From Blastococcus saxobsidens (lineage in GTDB: Bacteria > Actinomycetota > Actinomycetes > Mycobacteriales > Geodermatophilaceae), in NCBI RefSeq assembly GCF_002938435.1, contig NZ_POQT01000021.1, positions 1 to 64,000 of the forward strand: a stretch of DNA of 64,000 bases. The letters run 5' to 3'. Both the position numbers and the translations under genes were made by a program. This document shows, piece by piece, positions 24,482 to 33,023 of the stretch (positions within the stretch are counted from its first letter, which is position 1; each line of letters begins with the position of its first letter). The notes under the pieces were generated by a model. It saw only the letters and a list, made by a program, of their open reading frames with translations. It did no database searches and had not been told where the DNA came from.

Positions 24482-25966
24482 TCAGGAGCCGACGGTGCGT
24501 GCCGTCGCCTCCCGGGCCCCGAACCGGTCCAGCAGCTCGGCCGCCCGCGCGTAGGAGCGCCGGAAGCGTTCGTCCGCCCCGAGGTCACCGAAGATCTCGC
24601 CGACCGCGAGCACTGCCAGGCGGTCGCCGTCCGGTTGGCGCAGCAGCGGGGCGAGCCGGGCGAGCCGGGCGTCGACCACGGGGATCGGCGCGCCGTCCTC
24701 GTCGGTACCGCCGGCGTACCGCGCCCAGGCGGCCACGGCGAGCACCGCGAGGTCGATCGGGCCGCCGGAGGCGAGCTGCTCCCGGATGACCGGGAGGACG
24801 AAGGTCGCGAGCCGCTCGGAACCCTCGGCGCAGTTGCGGGCCAGGGTGTCGCTGACGGCTGGGTTGGCGAAGCGCTCGAGCAGGGTGCGCCGGTACTCCG
24901 CCAGGTCGGTGCCCGGCACCGGCGGAAGGGTCGGCGTGGCCTCCAGCCGCATGTACCGCTCGACCAGCTGGTGGAAGAGCGGGTCGGCCATCACCTCGTC
25001 GACCCGGCGGTACCCGGTCAGGTAGCCCAGGTAGGACATCACCTGGTGGCTGGCGTTGAGCAGCCGCAGCTTCATCAGCTCGTAGGGGCGCACGTCCTCG
25101 ACCAGCTGGACGCCGACCTCGTCCAGGGGCGGGCGGGCGTCGCTGAACCGGTCCTCCAGCACCCACTGCAGGTACGGCTCGGCCACCACGGGCCACCGGT
25201 CGGCCACGCCGGTCTCGTCCGTCAGCCGCCGACGGTCCGCGTCGCTCGTCGCCGGGGTGATCCGGTCGACCATCGAGTTCGGGAAGGCGACGGAGGCGGC
25301 GATCCAGTCGGCGAGCCCGTCGCCGGTGCGCGCCTCCTGCAGCCGGACGAACTCCAGCAGCGTCTGGCGGGTGAGGTCGCCGTTGCCTTCCACGTTGTCG
25401 CAGGAGACGACGGTGAACGGCGGCGTGCCCGCCGCACGGCGCCGGCGCAGCGCCTCGGCCAGCAACCCGAACGCGGTCCGGGGGGACGGGCCGGCCAGGT
25501 CGGCGGCCAACGCGTCGTCCAGCCGGAACCGGCCGGTGGACTTGTCGGTGCTGTACCCGCCCTCGGTGATGGTCATGATGACCAGCCGGGTCCTGGGCGC
25601 GACCATCGCCGCCAGCACGGCTCCGGGGTCGTCGTCCAGCAGGAGCAGCTCCACGAGCGAGCCGACCACCGAGGGCTCGATCGACCCGTCGGCCCCCTTG
25701 AGCACCAGCGTGTAGAGCCCGTCCTGGGCCCGCAGCGCCGTGTGCAGCGGACGGTCGGCGGCGAGCACCCCGATGCCGGTGATCCCCCAGTCCGCGTGCC
25801 CGAGTGCCAGCAACCGGTCGAAGTAGACGGCCTGGTGCGACCGGTGGAAGCCCCCGACGCCCAGGTGGACGACGCCGCTGCCGACGGCGGTGCGGTCGTA
25901 CGCCGGCCGCCGCACCGTCCCGGGCAGCACGGGCAGGGTCGAGCTGGACAAGGGCGTTGCGGTCAC
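24482..25966 (-). CDS. Mannitol dehydrogenase family protein (polyol/fructuronate-type, NAD-dependent)
   Basis: 494 residues, the usual size of long-chain polyol dehydrogenases. N-terminal Rossmann part: IVHLGVGGFHRSHQAVYFD-like segment (VVHLGVGGFHRSHQAVYFDR), then MTITEGGYS, VVSCDNVEGNGDLTRQTLLE and the C-terminal helical domain with MKLRLLNASHQVMSYLGYL, where Lys, Asn and His are the catalytic residues of the family. It would interconvert a hexitol/pentitol and a ketose, or reduce fructuronate. GTG start overlaps the LacI stop by 4 nt, placing it under that regulator. Confidence 0.9.
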   Translation of the reverse strand: MTATPLSSSTLPVLPGTVRRPAYDRTAVGSGVVHLGVGGFHRSHQAVYFDRLLALGHADWGITGIGVLAADRPLHTALRAQDGLYTLVLKGADGSIEPSVVGSLVELLLLDDDPGAVLAAMVAPRTRLVIMTITEGGYSTDKSTGRFRLDDALAADLAGPSPRTAFGLLAEALRRRRAAGTPPFTVVSCDNVEGNGDLTRQTLLEFVRLQEARTGDGLADWIAASVAFPNSMVDRITPATSDADRRRLTDETGVADRWPVVAEPYLQWVLEDRFSDARPPLDEVGVQLVEDVRPYELMKLRLLNASHQVMSYLGYLTGYRRVDEVMADPLFHQLVERYMRLEATPTLPPVPGTDLAEYRRTLLERFANPAVSDTLARNCAEGSERLATFVLPVIREQLASGGPIDLAVLAVAAWARYAGGTDEDGAPIPVVDARLARLAPLLRQPDGDRLAVLAVGEIFGDLGADERFRRSYARAAELLDRFGAREATARTVGS

Positions 25967-27078
25967 GGCGGGGGCTCCTCGGCGAGCGACGGTGGGATGT
26001 CGGGAGAGCGAAGGCCGGTCCGCGCTGCCGCGCCCCCGGCCCGGGGAGCGCCGGTACCGGAGCGCGGACAGGACGACGGGAACAGGGCCGCTGCCTTCGC
26101 CGGCGACCAGCTCGATCGTCGCTCGACGAGCCGGACCGGGCGGACGGTGTGCCGGCGGAACCGGCGCTCCGGGGCCTCGATCCGCGCGACCACCCGCTCG
26201 GCGGCGAGCCGGCCGAGAGCGGCCGGGTCCTGGTCGATCACGGTCAACGCCGGCGAGAGCATGTGGGCCATCGGGAAGTCACCGAAGCCGACGAGGGCCC
26301 AGCTCATGCCGGCGAGCGCGGGCACGAGCGTCATCGTCGTCCGGGCGTCACCGGTGATCAGCGCCGTCGGTGGCCGAGCGGCCGAGCGGAGCCGGGTGAC
26401 CACCTGTTCGGCGCTCTCCGGGTCGACGGCGCCGAACGCGACCAGCTCGTCCGCCGGCGACAGCCCCGCATCGGCCAGCGCCATCCGGTGGCCGGTGAGC
26501 CGGTCGGCGGTGGTGGTCATCGCCGGGCTGTCCCCGACGAAGGCGATGTCCCGGTGCCCGCGGGCGAGCAGGTGCTCGGTGGCGATCCGGCCACCCTCGC
26601 GGTCGTCCCCGGTGAAGGCGTCGGCGGTCAGGTTCCGCGGCGGGCGGTCGACGAAGACGACCGGGAGCCGGGCGGCCCAGGTGGCGAGGTGGCCGTGGTC
26701 CTGGGACGTCGGCGCGACGACCAGCCCGCTGAGCGATCGGCCGAGCAGCGACTCGAGCGCGCCCGCCTCGCGCCGCGGGTCGTACCCGATGCTGCTCACC
26801 ACGACGGCCATGTCGGCGTCCGCGGCGACCTCCTCCACCGCCTTGGTCAGGACGGCGAAGAACGGGTCGGCGAGGTCGGGGACCGCCACGCCCAGCACCG
26901 GCGGACGGCCGTTGCGGAAGGACTGGGCCAGGGAGTTGGGGACGTAGCGCAGCTCCCGCAGCGCGTCGGTCACCCGCGCGCGGGTCCCCGGCAGGACGTG
27001 CGGGTCGTCGTTGAACACCCGGGACACCGTCTTGGCGCTGACCCCGGCGAGGGCAGCGACGTCCCGCATCGTCGTCAT
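25963..27078 (-). CDS. LacI-family repressor of the polyol genes
   Basis: 371 residues. HTH MRDVAALAGVSAKTVSRVFN with the hinge YVPNSLAQSFR, then the periplasmic-binding-protein-like core (LGVAVPDLADPFFAVLTKAV, GLVVAPTSQDH, VVFVDRPP, ERRHRD-type loop). It has a roughly 40-residue Pro/Ala-rich tail beyond the usual LacI end, and its stop overlaps the mannitol dehydrogenase start. The perfect palindrome at 27939-27956, upstream of the SDR gene, is its likely operator. ATG at 27078 chosen; an alternative ATG lies three codons inside. Confidence 0.9.
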   Translation of the reverse strand: MTTMRDVAALAGVSAKTVSRVFNDDPHVLPGTRARVTDALRELRYVPNSLAQSFRNGRPPVLGVAVPDLADPFFAVLTKAVEEVAADADMAVVVSSIGYDPRREAGALESLLGRSLSGLVVAPTSQDHGHLATWAARLPVVFVDRPPRNLTADAFTGDDREGGRIATEHLLARGHRDIAFVGDSPAMTTTADRLTGHRMALADAGLSPADELVAFGAVDPESAEQVVTRLRSAARPPTALITGDARTTMTLVPALAGMSWALVGFGDFPMAHMLSPALTVIDQDPAALGRLAAERVVARIEAPERRFRRHTVRPVRLVERRSSWSPAKAAALFPSSCPRSGTGAPRAGGAAARTGLRSPDIPPSLAEEPPP

Positions 27079-27119
27079 CGCCGATGCGGTCCGTCCGGGG
27101 CGCGGTCGGCGACGCACGG

Positions 27120-27848
27120 TCAGCGGGCGGTGTAGCCGCCGTCGATGGGCAGCGAGACGCCGGAGATCATCGAGGCGTCGTCGCTGAGCAGGAAGACGAT
27201 CGGGGCGGCGATCTCGTCCTCGGTCGCCCAGCGTCCCAGCGGAATCTGGTCCAGGAACGGCCGCTCGATGTCGGGCCGACCCCAGTACCACGCCGACATC
27301 TCGGTCATGACCACGGTCGGGTTCACGCTGTTCACCCGGATGCCGTGCTTGCCGAGCTCGAGCGCCGAGACGCGGGTGATGTTGTCCAGCGCCGCCTTCG
27401 ACGAGCCGTAGGAGATGTGACCGGGCAGCGCCACCAGGCTCGCCTGGCTGGACACGTTGACGATGGCCCCGCCCCGACCCAGCCGGATCATGGACGCCGA
27501 CGCGTACTTCGTGACCAGCAGCGCGCCACGGGCGTTGATGCTGATCACCTTGTCGAAGACATCGATGTCGGTCTCCATCGGAGTGGCGATCTCCCCGCCG
27601 AAGCCCCCGCAGTTGACCACGCCCCACAGGTCCAGCCCGTCGAGCGCCGAGCGGACGCTGTCCTCGGAGGTCAGGTCGAACGCGAGCGGCCGGGCGCCGG
27701 TCCCGGCAGCCAGCTTCTCGAGCGACTCGACCGATCGGCCGCTGGCGATGACGTCCGCACCCGCGGACCGGAGCCGGCGCACCGTGGCCCCACCGATGCC
27801 GCCGGTGGCCCCGGTGACCAGCACGGTGCGGCCGTCGAAGTCGGTCAT
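27120..27848 (-). CDS. Short-chain dehydrogenase, L-xylulose/dicarbonyl reductase-like
   Basis: 242 residues. Cofactor site TGATGGIGGATVRRLRSAGA, VNCGGFGGE instead of the usual NNAG, catalytic Ser in IVNVSSQASL and Tyr/Lys in YGSSKAAL, and the end MISGVSLPIDGGY. Overall pattern resembles dicarbonyl/L-xylulose reductases that interconvert polyols and ketoses. ATG at 27848. First gene of the SDR-LacI-mannitol dehydrogenase group on the minus strand, so it likely provides one redox step of polyol use. Confidence 0.88.
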   Translation of the reverse strand: MTDFDGRTVLVTGATGGIGGATVRRLRSAGADVIASGRSVESLEKLAAGTGARPLAFDLTSEDSVRSALDGLDLWGVVNCGGFGGEIATPMETDIDVFDKVISINARGALLVTKYASASMIRLGRGGAIVNVSSQASLVALPGHISYGSSKAALDNITRVSALELGKHGIRVNSVNPTVVMTEMSAWYWGRPDIERPFLDQIPLGRWATEDEIAAPIVFLLSDDASMISGVSLPIDGGYTAR

Positions 27849-27938
27849 GGAAGCGCATCTCCTCAGCAGGTGCCGTCGCGGTCGTGCACCGCCGCAGGAG
27901 CGCCGGTCCGCCGACCGATGCAACCACAGCACGACGCT

Positions 27939-27956
27939 CATGTCACCGGTGACATG
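27939..27956. promoter_or_regulatory. LacI operator: perfect 18-bp palindrome
   Basis: CATGTCACCGGTGACATG at 27939-27956 is a perfect even palindrome centred on CG, the classic LacI-family operator form. It lies between the divergent SDR-LacI-polyol dehydrogenase group and the sugar kinase, so one site could control both. Confidence 0.75.
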
Positions 27957-28066
27957 GGTGTCGGCCCGCCGCGTTGACGGCGGTGCCGACCCATCTCTAC
28001 CGTCCTCCGTGCCCCGCTGCGCCCATCCAGCGCCGCAGCGGCAGCCGGCGCGGGAGGACGTGGACG

Positions 28067-28762
28067 GTGCACGAGCAGGCTCCGCCCGGCGCGGGTTCCC
28101 CGCCGGCCGTCCGCGCGACGCCGCAGCAGCTGGTCGACCGGGCAGCCGCCCTGGCACGACCGGGCACGCGGCGCGTCCTGGGCATCACCGGCGCCCCCGG
28201 AGCGGGCAAGTCGACCCTCTGCGCCGCGCTGCTGCACGCCCTCGGTGACCGGGCAGCGCTGGTGGGCATGGACGGCTTCCACTACGCGAACGCCGAACTG
28301 GCGCGCCTGGGTCGCGCCGACCGGAAGGGAGCACCGGACACCTTCGACGTCGACGGCTACGTCGCTCTGCTCGGCCGGCTGCGGACGCCGCCCCCGGTGC
28401 CGGTGTACGCGCCCCTGTTCGACCGAGCCCTCGAGGAGTCGATCGGCAGCGCCGTCCGGGTCGGGCCGGAGACCCCGCTCGTGCTGACCGAAGGCAACTA
28501 CCTGCTGCTGGAGGAGCACGGCTGGTCGGCGGTGCGCGCCTGCCTCGACGAGGTCTGGTATCTCGACGTCCCGCCGGACGTGCGCGAGCGACGCCTCGTC
28601 CGCCGGCGGCGCTCCTACGGTCACGCGCCGGAGGCAGCCGAGGAGTGGGTGCGCTCCGTCGACGGGCGCAACGGCCGCACCGTCGAGGCGTCGCGGTCGC
28701 ACGCCGACCTCGTCGTCCACCTCGACGTCCCGGAGGCGTCCGGGGACGGCATCCCCGGCTGA
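28067..28762 (+). CDS. P-loop sugar/nucleoside kinase, FrcK/PanK-like
   Basis: 231 residues. Walker A GITGAPGAGKSTLCAALLHA near residue 45, DGFHYANAELARLGRADRKG (substrate-binding loop of the PanK/uridine kinase family) and FDVDGYVALLGRL, then LVLTEGNYLLLEE as Walker B region. The family includes FrcK, found with fructose ABC transporters. GTG at 28067 chosen because GGGAGGA lies 8 nt upstream; the longer reading frame begins in the promoter region. Its placement between the polyol genes and a Frc-like transporter supports sugar phosphorylation. Confidence 0.85.
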   Translation: MHEQAPPGAGSPPAVRATPQQLVDRAAALARPGTRRVLGITGAPGAGKSTLCAALLHALGDRAALVGMDGFHYANAELARLGRADRKGAPDTFDVDGYVALLGRLRTPPPVPVYAPLFDRALEESIGSAVRVGPETPLVLTEGNYLLLEEHGWSAVRACLDEVWYLDVPPDVRERRLVRRRRSYGHAPEAAEEWVRSVDGRNGRTVEASRSHADLVVHLDVPEASGDGIPG

Positions 28763-28775
28763 CCCCGCGCACGCG

Positions 28776-28810
28776 GACGCCCCGCCCCTCGGCAAGAGGG
28801 ACGGGGCGTC
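28776..28810. terminator. Hairpin terminator between convergent genes
   Basis: A 15-bp stem with one mismatch (28776-28790 with 28796-28810) around GGCAA, between the kinase stop and the end of the ABC substrate-binding gene. Confidence 0.8.
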
Positions 28811-28825
28811 GTGCGCTACGGCTGC

Positions 28826-29812
28826 TCAGCAGCTGGAGCGGTACACCGAGTCCTGGTTGTCGGCCAGGTTCTCCTGCGTCAGGATCGTGAACCCGGTCTG
28901 GATCTCGGCCTCAGGCTCCTCACCGTTCAGCGAGGCGACGACCTGCTCGAGCCCCTGACGGCCGATCTCGGCCGGCTGCTGGGCGACGAGCGCCTGCACG
29001 GTCCCGCTCTCCAGCGCCTCCACCTGCGCCGGACCCGCGTCGAAGCCGACGACGGTGACCTGGTCCTGGGCGTTGGCCTGGCGCAGGCCGGTCGCCGCAC
29101 CCTCGGCGGCGAAGAGGTTGGTGCCGAAGATGCCGATGAGGTCGGGGTCGGACTGCAGCGTCGAGGTGACGATCCGGGCCCCCTCGGCGACCTCGTTCTG
29201 CGCGTACTGCGTGGGGAGCGCGGTGAACTTCGGGTCCTCGGCCAGGGCGTCGAGGAAGCCCTTGATCCGCGCCTCGTTCGTGCTGATCCCCGGCTCGTGG
29301 CCGACGATGAGCACCTTGCCGCCGTCGGGGTTGGCCTCCTGGATGGCCTCGAAGGCCGCGGCCCCACCACCCTCGTTGTCCGAGGCGACCTGGGTGACCG
29401 CCATGGACGGGTCCTCCAGGGTGGTGTCGACGAGGCCGACGGTGACGCCGGCGTCGGCCGCCGCCTTGATCGGGCGGTACATGCCGGTGACGTCGGTCGG
29501 GGCGATGAGCAGCCCGTCCGGCGCGCTGGCCGCGACGCTGTCGACGATCGGGGTCTGCAGCGCGGGGTCGAACTGCTGCGGGCCCTGCGTGGTGACCTCG
29601 ACGCCGAGCTCCTCGGCCGCCTCCTGGATGCCGCACTCCATGGTGATGTAGAACTCGTCGCCGGCGACGCCCTGCACGAAGGCGATCTCGTAGGCCTCGG
29701 AGCCGCCGCCGCCACCCCCACCGCCGTCACCGGCGTCGTCCCCGCCGCACGCGGCGAGAGCGAGGGCGAACGCCGAGATGGCGGCGATCCTGGCCGTGGT
29801 GCCTCTGTTCAC
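28826..29812 (-). CDS. Sugar ABC transporter substrate-binding lipoprotein (Frc/Rbs type)
   Basis: 328 residues. The N-terminal signal ends in a lipobox (ALALAACGG), followed by a Gly-rich linker, so it is a membrane-anchored extracellular lipoprotein. The body is a periplasmic-binding-protein type 1 fold: YEIAFVQGVAGDEFYITMEC, PDGLLIAPTDVTG, and DLIGIFGTNLFAAEGAATGL. Most like ribose/fructose/xylose binders. GTG start overlaps the permease stop by 4 nt, with AAGGAAG upstream. Last gene of the LacI-ATPase-permease-SBP operon. Confidence 0.9.
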   Translation of the reverse strand: MNRGTTARIAAISAFALALAACGGDDAGDGGGGGGGGSEAYEIAFVQGVAGDEFYITMECGIQEAAEELGVEVTTQGPQQFDPALQTPIVDSVAASAPDGLLIAPTDVTGMYRPIKAAADAGVTVGLVDTTLEDPSMAVTQVASDNEGGGAAAFEAIQEANPDGGKVLIVGHEPGISTNEARIKGFLDALAEDPKFTALPTQYAQNEVAEGARIVTSTLQSDPDLIGIFGTNLFAAEGAATGLRQANAQDQVTVVGFDAGPAQVEALESGTVQALVAQQPAEIGRQGLEQVVASLNGEEPEAEIQTGFTILTQENLADNQDSVYRSSC

Positions 29813-30903
29813 TGTGCTTCCTTTCGACGTGCCCCTGATGGGCGGGAGAACCGTGAGGACAAGGAGCGGCGGGTGCTGGCCCCGCGCGTGGCTGCGGCCC
29901 GTCGGACCTGGTCGACGTAGACCGCGGCGATCAGGAACGCGCCGACGACGACCTGCTGCCAGAAGGGCTGGACGCCCATGATCACGAAGCCGTTCTGGAG
30001 GACGGCCGGGATGAAGAGACCGATCACCGTGCCGGCGATCGTGCCGATGCCGCCGAAGAGGCTGGTCCCGCCGATGACGACACCGGCGATGACGTTCAGC
30101 GCGGTGTTGGACTGCCCCGCGATCGTCGTCGAGGAGAAGAAGGCGAGGTTCAGGATCCCGGCCAGGCCGGCGCAGAAGCCGGCCAGCGTGTAGACGAGGA
30201 CCAGGTGCCGGTCGGCCCTCACCCCGACCCGTCGCGCGGCCTCGCCGTTGGAGCCGACGGCATAGGTGTAGCGGCCGAATCGGGTGCGGTGCAGGATCAC
30301 CGCGCCCACGACGACGACGACCAGCGCGATGAGCGACAGGTAGGGGATCTGGCCGAACAGCCGCCCGAACCCGATCGTGTCGGTCAGCACCGTGGGGGCG
30401 CCCCGCAGGTCGATGCCGCCGGTCAGGATCTGCGCGGCGCCCAGCGCCATGCCGAGGGTTCCGAGGGTGACGATCAGCGGCGGCACCTTCAGGCGGGCGA
30501 CCACCACGCCGTTGAAGAGGCCCCACAGCGTGCCGGAGCCGCAGGCCACCAGGGCACCGACGATCGACACGCCGACGCCCTGCCCACCGAGGGCCGTCAT
30601 GACCTTGGCCGCGACCACGCCGCTGAAGACCAGCACGCTGCCCACGGACAGGTCGATCCCCCCGGTGATGATGATGAACGTCATCCCGACGCCGATGATC
30701 GCCAGGATCGAGACGTTGACGACGACGTTGCGGAAGTTGTTCACCGAGAGGAACGCGTCCGGTTCGGCGATGCTGAACAGCACGATGAGGACGAGCAGCA
30801 CCCCCAGGATCTGGAACGCCTGGGCGCTGACGAGCCGCTGCAGCGCACTCTTCGGCCGTTCCTCGGCAGCGGCGTCCTGCTCCGGCTGGGTCGCGGTGAT
30901 CAC
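29809..30903 (-). CDS. Sugar ABC transporter permease (RbsC/FrcC type)
   Basis: 364 residues with about 9-10 membrane segments and the BPD_transp_2 pattern: GVGMTFIIITGGIDLSVGSV, VVVARLKVPPLIVTLGTLGM and NVIAGVVIGGTSLFGGIGTI. These are hallmark loops of ribose/fructose-type permeases. GTG start at 30903 overlaps the ATPase stop by 4 nt. The C-terminus has an Arg/Ser-rich cytoplasmic tail. It forms the channel for the binding protein encoded next. Confidence 0.92.
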   Translation of the reverse strand: MITATQPEQDAAAEERPKSALQRLVSAQAFQILGVLLVLIVLFSIAEPDAFLSVNNFRNVVVNVSILAIIGVGMTFIIITGGIDLSVGSVLVFSGVVAAKVMTALGGQGVGVSIVGALVACGSGTLWGLFNGVVVARLKVPPLIVTLGTLGMALGAAQILTGGIDLRGAPTVLTDTIGFGRLFGQIPYLSLIALVVVVVGAVILHRTRFGRYTYAVGSNGEAARRVGVRADRHLVLVYTLAGFCAGLAGILNLAFFSSTTIAGQSNTALNVIAGVVIGGTSLFGGIGTIAGTVIGLFIPAVLQNGFVIMGVQPFWQQVVVGAFLIAAVYVDQVRRAAATRGASTRRSLSSRFSRPSGARRKEAQ

Positions 30904-31658
30904 GCCGCCTCCTGGTTGATCGCGCCGGTCATGGCCCCCACCAGCTCCTCCATCGACGTCTCCTTGGCGTCGTAGGTCGCCACCCTGCGGCCCAGGCGCA
31001 GCACCTGGATGCGGTCGGCCACCTCGATCACGTGCGGCATCGAGTGGCTGATGAGGACGACGGCGATGCCGCGGTCGCGCACCCGCTTGATCAGGTCCAG
31101 CACGTTGCGGGTCTGCACCACGCCGAGGGCCGCCGTGGGCTCGTCGAGGAAGATGACCCGGCTCGCCCACGCCGCGGCGCGCGCCACGGCGATCTGCTGC
31201 CGCTGGCCGCCGGACATCGAACCGACGGGTGCGGTGAAGTCGCGCACCGTGGCACCGAGGTCGGCGAACGCCCGCTGGGTCTTCTCCTTCATCTCCGCGT
31301 GGTCCATGAACCCGAGCCGGCCGAGCAGGCCGGACCGCATGACCTCCCGCCCCAGGTACATGTTCTGCACGGGGTCGAGGTGGGGGGCGAGCGCGAGGTC
31401 TTGGTAGACGGTCTCGATGCCCAGCGCGCGGGCCGCGGCCGGGCTGTCGATCGTGACCCGCTCGCCGTCGCTGTACAGCTCGCCCGAGTCGACCGCGAGC
31501 GACCCGGACAGGGCCTTCACCAATGTGCTCTTCCCGGCGCCGTTGTCGCCGATGAGCGCGACCACCTCGCCGGGGTCGATGTCGAAGTCGGCGCCGTCGA
31601 GGGCACGGACGTGCCCGAACTCGCGCCGGAGGCCCCGGGCCTCGAGGGCGGGGGTCAC
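30900..31658 (-). CDS. Sugar ABC transporter ATP-binding protein (FrcA type)
   Basis: 252 residues with one nucleotide-binding domain: Walker A LIGDNGAGKSTLVKALSG, signature MSGGQRQQIAVARA, Walker B RVIFLDEPTAAL and H-loop LISHSMPHV. A single domain as in FrcA, unlike the double-domain RbsA/XylG ATPases, so it must act as a homodimer. GTG start overlaps the LacI stop by 4 nt. Energises the permease encoded downstream. Confidence 0.93.
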   Translation of the reverse strand: MTPALEARGLRREFGHVRALDGADFDIDPGEVVALIGDNGAGKSTLVKALSGSLAVDSGELYSDGERVTIDSPAAARALGIETVYQDLALAPHLDPVQNMYLGREVMRSGLLGRLGFMDHAEMKEKTQRAFADLGATVRDFTAPVGSMSGGQRQQIAVARAAAWASRVIFLDEPTAALGVVQTRNVLDLIKRVRDRGIAVVLISHSMPHVIEVADRIQVLRLGRRVATYDAKETSMEELVGAMTGAINQEAA

Positions 31659-32779
31659 CGTGCCCCCTCCTGTGCGTTCAGCGACGTCATGGTCGACGTC
31701 CTCCCTTCCCCTCCGTGGCGCGCCATGTCCTGCAACCTGTCCTGTGGCCGGTCGTGGTCCGGGACGACCTCCCGGTCGTCCGGCCGGAGCTCGCCGGAGC
31801 CCCGCGGCACCAGCCGGACCGGCACCGTCACGGTCTCCGGGGGGGCGTCGAGGTCGTCGAGCCGGCGGAACAGCCGCTCCGCGGCGGCGCGGCCGATGAC
31901 CTCGGGGTCGTGGTCGAGGACCGTGACCGCCGGGACGAGCGAGTCGGCCATCGCGAAGTCGTCGAAACTCACCACGGCCACGTCCGTGCGCCCGCGGCCG
32001 TGGAGGAGGGGCACCAGCCCCAGCGAGCAGCGCATGTTCGACGAGAAGATCGCCGTGGGCGGCTGCGGGGCGGCGAGCAGCTGCTCGGCCGCCGCGCGGG
32101 CCTCCGCGGCCGTCCCGGCACCCACGGCCACGAGCGACTCCTCGTCGGCGAGCCCGTGCGTGGCCAGCGCCCGGCGGTAGCCGGCCAGGCGCAGCCGCGT
32201 CGTCGGGTTGCGCAGCTCGGACCCCAGGAAGGCGACCCGGCGGTGGCCGTGGTCGAGGAGGTGACGGGTCGCCATCTCCCCCGCGGCGAGGTCGTCGACC
32301 AGCACGGCGTCGCTGACCAGCCCCTCCGGGAGCCGGTCGATGAACACGATCGGCGTCCGCCGGCCGGTTCCGGCGAGGTAGGCATGGCTCTGCGCCATGG
32401 GAGCGACGATGAGGCCGGCGACCTGGCGCACGAGCAGGCTCTCCACGATCACCGACTCCCGCTCCGGCTCACGGTTGCCGACGCTGGACACCATCACCGC
32501 GAGGCCGCGCTCGTGGGCCGCCTGCTCGACGGCGCTGGTGAGCCGGGCGAAGAACGGGTCGGCGAGGCTCTCCACGACCAGACCCACCACGTCGGCGCGA
32601 CCGACCCGCAGCGACCGGGCCACCAGGTTGGGCTGGAAGCCCAGGTCGGCGATCGCCTGCTGCACCCTGGCGCGCGTGGCGGGGGTGACGTGCGCATCCC
32701 CGTTGACCACCCGGGAGACGGTCTTCGCGCTGACCGCCGCCACGTGGGCGACGTCACGCAGCGTCACGCGCTCACGCAT
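31655..32779 (-). CDS. LacI-family repressor, first gene of the sugar ABC operon
   Basis: 374 residues. HTH LRDVAHVAAVSAKTVSRVVN, hinge FQPNLVARSLRVGR, then the sugar-sensing core (LVVESLADPFFARLTSAVEQ, GLIVAPMAQSH, IVFIDRLP). About 40 residues extend beyond the usual family end, rich in Asp/Arg. ATG at 32779 after GGGGGAAAGG. It is transcribed together with the ABC genes, so the transporter is probably autoregulated with its repressor, through a site in the promoter at 32897-32926. Confidence 0.9.
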   Translation of the reverse strand: MRERVTLRDVAHVAAVSAKTVSRVVNGDAHVTPATRARVQQAIADLGFQPNLVARSLRVGRADVVGLVVESLADPFFARLTSAVEQAAHERGLAVMVSSVGNREPERESVIVESLLVRQVAGLIVAPMAQSHAYLAGTGRRTPIVFIDRLPEGLVSDAVLVDDLAAGEMATRHLLDHGHRRVAFLGSELRNPTTRLRLAGYRRALATHGLADEESLVAVGAGTAAEARAAAEQLLAAPQPPTAIFSSNMRCSLGLVPLLHGRGRTDVAVVSFDDFAMADSLVPAVTVLDHDPEVIGRAAAERLFRRLDDLDAPPETVTVPVRLVPRGSGELRPDDREVVPDHDRPQDRLQDMARHGGEGRTSTMTSLNAQEGAR

Positions 32780-32896
32780 GCCTTTCCCCCTCGTGCCCTG
32801 CGAGGGGCGCGACGAGCCGCTCTCGCGCGGTCGGTGCGGGAACGGGCACGGCAGAACCTTCACGGGGTCATCGAGCGGTCCGGAGTGACCTGCGTC

Positions 32897-32926
32897 ATGC
32901 AACAGCCGCGTTGTCATCGATGTCAA
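32897..32926 (-). promoter_or_regulatory. Promoter of the LacI-ABC operon with overlapping dyad
   Basis: On the minus strand a consensus -35 TTGACA (32926-32921) and -10 TTGCAT (32902-32897) are separated by 18 nt. Inside it, CAAC (32900-32903) and GTTG (32910-32913) form a small inverted repeat that could be the LacI site. The same gap must also drive the divergent epimerase gene. Confidence 0.5.
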
Positions 32927-33023
32927 GCCTCGATGTGCAGCCGAGACCGAGCCGTTGCAAAGCGCTAGGGTCCCTCCACCGACCGCACCGGCACACCTGA
33001 TCGGCCACTTCCGAGGAGGACCC

